NCBI GenBank assembly: GCA_028280945.1
Contig: JANQKV010000069.1
Span: 1-64,000, forward strand
Source of the DNA: Opitutaceae bacterium
GTDB lineage: Bacteria; Verrucomicrobiota; Verrucomicrobiia; Opitutales; Opitutaceae
Direction of reading: 5' to 3'
Length of the DNA stretch: 64,000 bases
Below the pieces are notes generated by a model, which saw nothing but the letters and a program-made list of their open reading frames with translations, searched no databases and had not been told where the DNA came from. Shown here piece by piece: positions 61,221 to 64,000 of the stretch. Numbering within the stretch: the first letter of the stretch is position 1; every line of letters starts with the position of its first letter. A program made the translations under genes and the position numbers.

Positions 61221-62190
61221 AGGCCTCTTGCGCCCGACGCGCTTCGCGGGAAATCAAGACGCGCTCGATCTGTTCGCGCACTTCGTCGATGGGTTGGATA
61301 CCGGCGTATTTGCGCTCTTCGGCGTGCAACAGGAACACACCCTCGGGGAGCATGATGGGGCGCGTCGTTTCGCCTTCGGCGAGTTCAAAAAGCGGATCAC
61401 TGAACTCGGGTTTGAGACCGGATCGATCCAACCAGCCCCAGTCACCGCCGCGGGATCGGCGAGAGTCCTCGGACACTTCACGGGCGATGTCGTCGAAATC
61501 GTGGCCCACGTCGAGACGAGCCTGCACCCGGGCGGCGAGCGCGATCAGGTCGCGATCGGTCCGGCCGTCTTTGCGCTGAAACTGAATCAGACGAAGTTTG
61601 ACGGCGTCTTCTTGGTAAAATTCCTGTTTGTTCTCGTTGTAGAATTCCTGGACGCCGACGGGTGAAACGATGGTGGCGGAGCGGCGTTTTTGCCCGCGCA
61701 TGTATTGATAAATGATGTCCTCTTCCACCTCGCGGCGATATTCGCGGAGCGTGAGGCCCCGTTGGCGCAGGTGGGCCAGAAATTTGGACCGATCACCTTC
61801 GAACTCGTTGATGAGGTTTTCGTCGACCGCGTTGTCGATGTAGCTTGGAGGGATGCGGCGTTTCTCGTCGCTGTAGAAATCCTTTACGATGAGCACACGG
61901 TCAACCAGGGCTTGGATCGTGTCGTCCTGCAGGGCTTCGAGGCGTCGGTTGAAATCCTGTTCGTTGCGCGCTTCGCGCTGCAATTGCGGGATCATCGGGG
62001 AGATTTCGCGGCGAATATCGTCGACCGTGATGATCTTGCCTTCCGCGATCGCGGCGATGCCGTTTTGGAAGCGGAGGTTGAGGTTGTCGCGAGCGACCGG
62101 GGCGGTGGGTTGGGCAAAAAGTGCGGGGGGGAGAGCCAGTATACCGACGACGCTGAGCGTGCGGTAAATCAGGGTTCGGAACATCGTCAT
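61177..62190 (-). CDS. SurA/PrsA-like peptidyl-prolyl isomerase, exported
   Basis: 337 residues with a signal peptide (SVVGILALPPALFA-Q). The N-terminal SurA-like helical domain (GIAAIAEGKIITVDDIRREI, then ALVDRVLIVKDF) is followed by a rotamase-type PpiC domain (LRLIQFQR, VGHDFDDIAREVSEDSRRSR, GGDWGWLDRSGLKPEFSDPL, FELAEGETTRPIMLPEGVFL). It should fold outer-membrane or exported proteins. The ATG at 62190 overlaps the mfd stop in an ATGA, so it is translated with mfd. An in-frame ATG at 62184 is possible. Confidence 0.9.
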   Translation of the reverse strand: MTMFRTLIYRTLSVVGILALPPALFAQPTAPVARDNLNLRFQNGIAAIAEGKIITVDDIRREISPMIPQLQREARNEQDFNRRLEALQDDTIQALVDRVLIVKDFYSDEKRRIPPSYIDNAVDENLINEFEGDRSKFLAHLRQRGLTLREYRREVEEDIIYQYMRGQKRRSATIVSPVGVQEFYNENKQEFYQEDAVKLRLIQFQRKDGRTDRDLIALAARVQARLDVGHDFDDIAREVSEDSRRSRGGDWGWLDRSGLKPEFSDPLFELAEGETTRPIMLPEGVFLLHAEERKYAGIQPIDEVREQIERVLISREARRAQEAWLERLRRNSFVKLY

Positions 62191-64000
62191 GACGGGGACA
62201 AATTGTCTAAGAAGGTGGCTATTTCGGCTAAACGTAGGTGGGGGTCCGGGGCGGTCAACCTCGGAAAGCGAGTCCCGTGCATGACCCAGTCATCCCGGCT
62301 GCTGCCCGCGCGCAGACACTTCAGTTTGTTGTTATTCGTCTCGACTGAACTGATGCCTTTTTGTTCCGCCCGGACCCGGATCTCCGTAACTCGCAACAAG
62401 GCATCAACTTCGCCACCGTAACCTCCAAACCTATCCTGGAGATCATCTTTGATCTGCTGCAGATCCGCCAGATTCGCGGCCATGGCGAGTCGACGGTAAA
62501 AGTCGATGCGCAGGCGGGTTTCCGCGATGTAATCCGCCGGCAGACGGGCTTGAATGGCTGCGACCTCCACGGCTCCGCTGGCGGCGTGTTCGGCATCGCG
62601 CAGGGTGGTGTAGCCGTCCTGATGCCGACCCTCTGATCGAGCCGAGGACGCACCGTCACCCACAAAAACGAAGTCGAGTTTAACCGTGGCGCGAATGGCC
62701 GCTGCCGGTTTCTCGCCCTTGAGACGCGCCACGGATTGCCGCAACAATTGGCAATAGAGCTCGAATCCTACTCCCACGATGTGACCGCTCTGCTGGGCGC
62801 CGAGCAGGTTGCCGGCGCCGCGTAGTTCCAGATCACGCATGGCGATGCGGAAACCCGCGCCAAGTTGGGTGTGGGCACGCATGGCGTTCAGGCGCTCCCG
62901 GGCGATCTCGACCAAACGGGTGTGCCGATGCAGCAGGAGATACGCATAAGCCTGATGTTTGAAGCGACCGACTCGTCCCCGCAGCTGGTAGAGCTGGGAA
63001 AGGCCAAACCGATCCGCACCTTCGATGATGATGGTATTGCAATTGGGGATATCCAAGCCGCTTTCGATGATGGTGGTGCAGACCAACAGTTGATACTTTC
63101 CAGCGACAAATTCGGTCATTACGCGCTCGAGGCTGCGCTCGTCCATTTGACCATGCCCGACGCCGATACTGACATCGGGCAGGAGTTGCGCGAGGTGGGC
63201 CGCCACGACATCGATGGTCTGGACCCGGTTGTGCAGGTAGAAGATTTGCCCGCCGCGATCGATTTCCCGCTGCACGGCTTCGACCACGAGTTTGTCATCG
63301 TAAGTCCTCACCACGGTTTGGATGGGGTGTCGATTGGTCGGCGCGGTTTCGATCACGCTCATGTCGCGTGCCCCCGTCATGGCAAGGTAGAGGGTGCGGG
63401 GAATCGGAGTAGCACTCATGGAAAGCACATCGATGGAGGCCCGCAGATTTTTGAACCGTTCCTTGTGCTTCACTCCGAACCGCTGCTCCTCGTCGATAAT
63501 CACTAGGCCGAGGTTTTTGAACACCACGTCCTTCTGCAGGATGCGATGGGTGCCGACCACGATGTCGACGTGGCCTGCGGCGGTGGCGGCCACGATCGAT
63601 TTCTGCTGTTTGGGGGTGCGAAACCTACTCAGCATTTCGATGGCGAGTGGATAACCGGCCATGCGTTCGCGGAAGGTGTTCAAGTGCTGTTGGGCGAGGA
63701 CCGTGGTCGGCACCAGGATTGCGACCTGTTTGCCGGATTGGACGGCTTTAAACGCCGCTCGAATGGCCACCTCGGTTTTGCCGAAACCGACGTCGCCGCA
63801 GATCAGGCGATCCATGGGGCGGGCCCGCTCCAGGTCCGCCTTGGTTTCCTTGATCGCTTTCAGCTGATCCGGTGTCTCGGTGTAGGGGAAGGTTGCCTCG
63901 AACTCCTGTTGCCAAGTGCTGTCCGGCGCGTGGGCAAAACCGGGTTCAGCTTCGCGGGCGGCTTGGATGCGGAGCAGGTCCGCCGCGAGATCGATGGTCG
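62187..64000 (-). CDS. mfd: Transcription-repair coupling factor, 5' part outside window
   Basis: About 604 codons of the C-terminal part are visible; the gene continues past the right edge. The RecG-like helicase motor starts with FEATFPYTETPDQLKAIKE; motif I is GDVGFGKTEVAIRA, motif II is IDEEQRFGVKHKER, motif III SMSATPIPRTLY, later LVCTTIIESGLDIPN and QLRGRVGR. The C-terminal TRCF domain follows (LPADYIAETRLRIDFYRRLA). Mfd removes stalled RNA polymerase and recruits UvrA; uvrB is in the same window at 24780. It is coupled to the SurA-like gene by a 4-bp overlap. Confidence 0.97.
   Translation of the reverse strand, partial: TIDLAADLLRIQAAREAEPGFAHAPDSTWQQEFEATFPYTETPDQLKAIKETKADLERARPMDRLICGDVGFGKTEVAIRAAFKAVQSGKQVAILVPTTVLAQQHLNTFRERMAGYPLAIEMLSRFRTPKQQKSIVAATAAGHVDIVVGTHRILQKDVVFKNLGLVIIDEEQRFGVKHKERFKNLRASIDVLSMSATPIPRTLYLAMTGARDMSVIETAPTNRHPIQTVVRTYDDKLVVEAVQREIDRGGQIFYLHNRVQTIDVVAAHLAQLLPDVSIGVGHGQMDERSLERVMTEFVAGKYQLLVCTTIIESGLDIPNCNTIIIEGADRFGLSQLYQLRGRVGRFKHQAYAYLLLHRHTRLVEIARERLNAMRAHTQLGAGFRIAMRDLELRGAGNLLGAQQSGHIVGVGFELYCQLLRQSVARLKGEKPAAAIRATVKLDFVFVGDGASSARSEGRHQDGYTTLRDAEHAASGAVEVAAIQARLPADYIAETRLRIDFYRRLAMAANLADLQQIKDDLQDRFGGYGGEVDALLRVTEIRVRAEQKGISSVETNNNKLKCLRAGSSRDDWVMHGTRFPRLTAPDPHLRLAEIATFLDNLSPS

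Overview
The window looks like the chromosome of a free-living member of the Verrucomicrobiota, most likely class Opitutia (Opitutaceae-like). The reasons are a PVC-type c-heme protein with HEAT-like repeats, Tat-exported sugar-isomerase-like and enolase-superfamily proteins, secreted glycoside hydrolases, a roughly 130-residue C-terminal repeat domain shared by unrelated exported enzymes, a succinate-propionate module, and a GC-rich sequence with few strong Shine-Dalgarno sites. This assignment comes from gene content, not from a marker-gene tree. I see no rRNA, phage, transposase or CRISPR array. Both ends cut genes: an OppA-like lipoprotein on the left and mfd on the right.

Layout. 1-4.7 kb, minus strand: two tandem peptide-binding lipoproteins, ispF, ispD and pyrF. 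4.8-7.6 kb, plus: ispE and PTS enzyme I. 7.7-10.2 kb: a secreted protein translationally coupled to a matrixin-type metalloprotease. 10.2-12.4 kb: proteins of unknown function. 12.5-15.9 kb: a nucleotide-sugar pyrophosphorylase and a phosphohexomutase, an activated-sugar pair. 16.7-17.2 kb: zinc-independent-type ribosomal proteins L36 and L31 with a terminator. 17.3-24.8 kb: a SerB-like phosphatase, a putative Na+/H+ antiporter, a GH16 glucanase, glutamate dehydrogenase, a coiled-coil membrane protein and a HAD hydrolase. 24.8-30.9 kb: uvrB coupled to an exported transglutaminase-like protein, then a membrane protein fused to a spermidine-synthase-like domain. 31-35.8 kb: a beta-propeller hybrid sensor kinase with a LuxR-type response regulator. 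35.8-38.9 kb: a LysR regulator divergent from leuCD. 39.1-42.9 kb: GH2 enzyme, repeat-rich spacer, tRNA-Tyr, GNAT and RadC. 42.9-48.1 kb: PVC-type cytochrome, Tat-exported TIM-barrel protein, lipoprotein. 48.2-57.9 kb: the methylmalonyl-CoA module. 58-64 kb: a putative glycosidase, an enolase-superfamily protein lying between two copies of the 3' end of a SurA-like gene, that SurA-like gene, and mfd.

The best-defined system is the divergent methylmalonyl-CoA module. The minus-strand operon encodes epimerase, carboxyltransferase, biotin carrier, a small gamma-type membrane subunit and the Na+-pumping beta subunit. The plus-strand operon encodes both mutase subunits and the MeaB chaperone. Together they convert succinyl-CoA to propionyl-CoA and conserve the decarboxylation energy as a sodium gradient, which the Na+/H+ antiporter in the window could exchange for protons. 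The parts are known; the unexplained part is the shared intergenic region, which has two interleaved inverted repeats and two TTGGCCAAA sites 41 bp apart.

The most unusual local structures are: (1) a 47-bp direct repeat of the end of the SurA-like gene flanking the enolase-superfamily gene; (2) a 20-bp dyad upstream of the sensor kinase operon; (3) two look-alike tRNA-3'-end-plus-terminator units around a repeat-rich spacer next to tRNA-Tyr; (4) the shared C-terminal repeat domain in the metalloprotease and the GH16 enzyme; (5) an exported transglutaminase-like protein coupled to uvrB. No completely new multi-gene system is evident.
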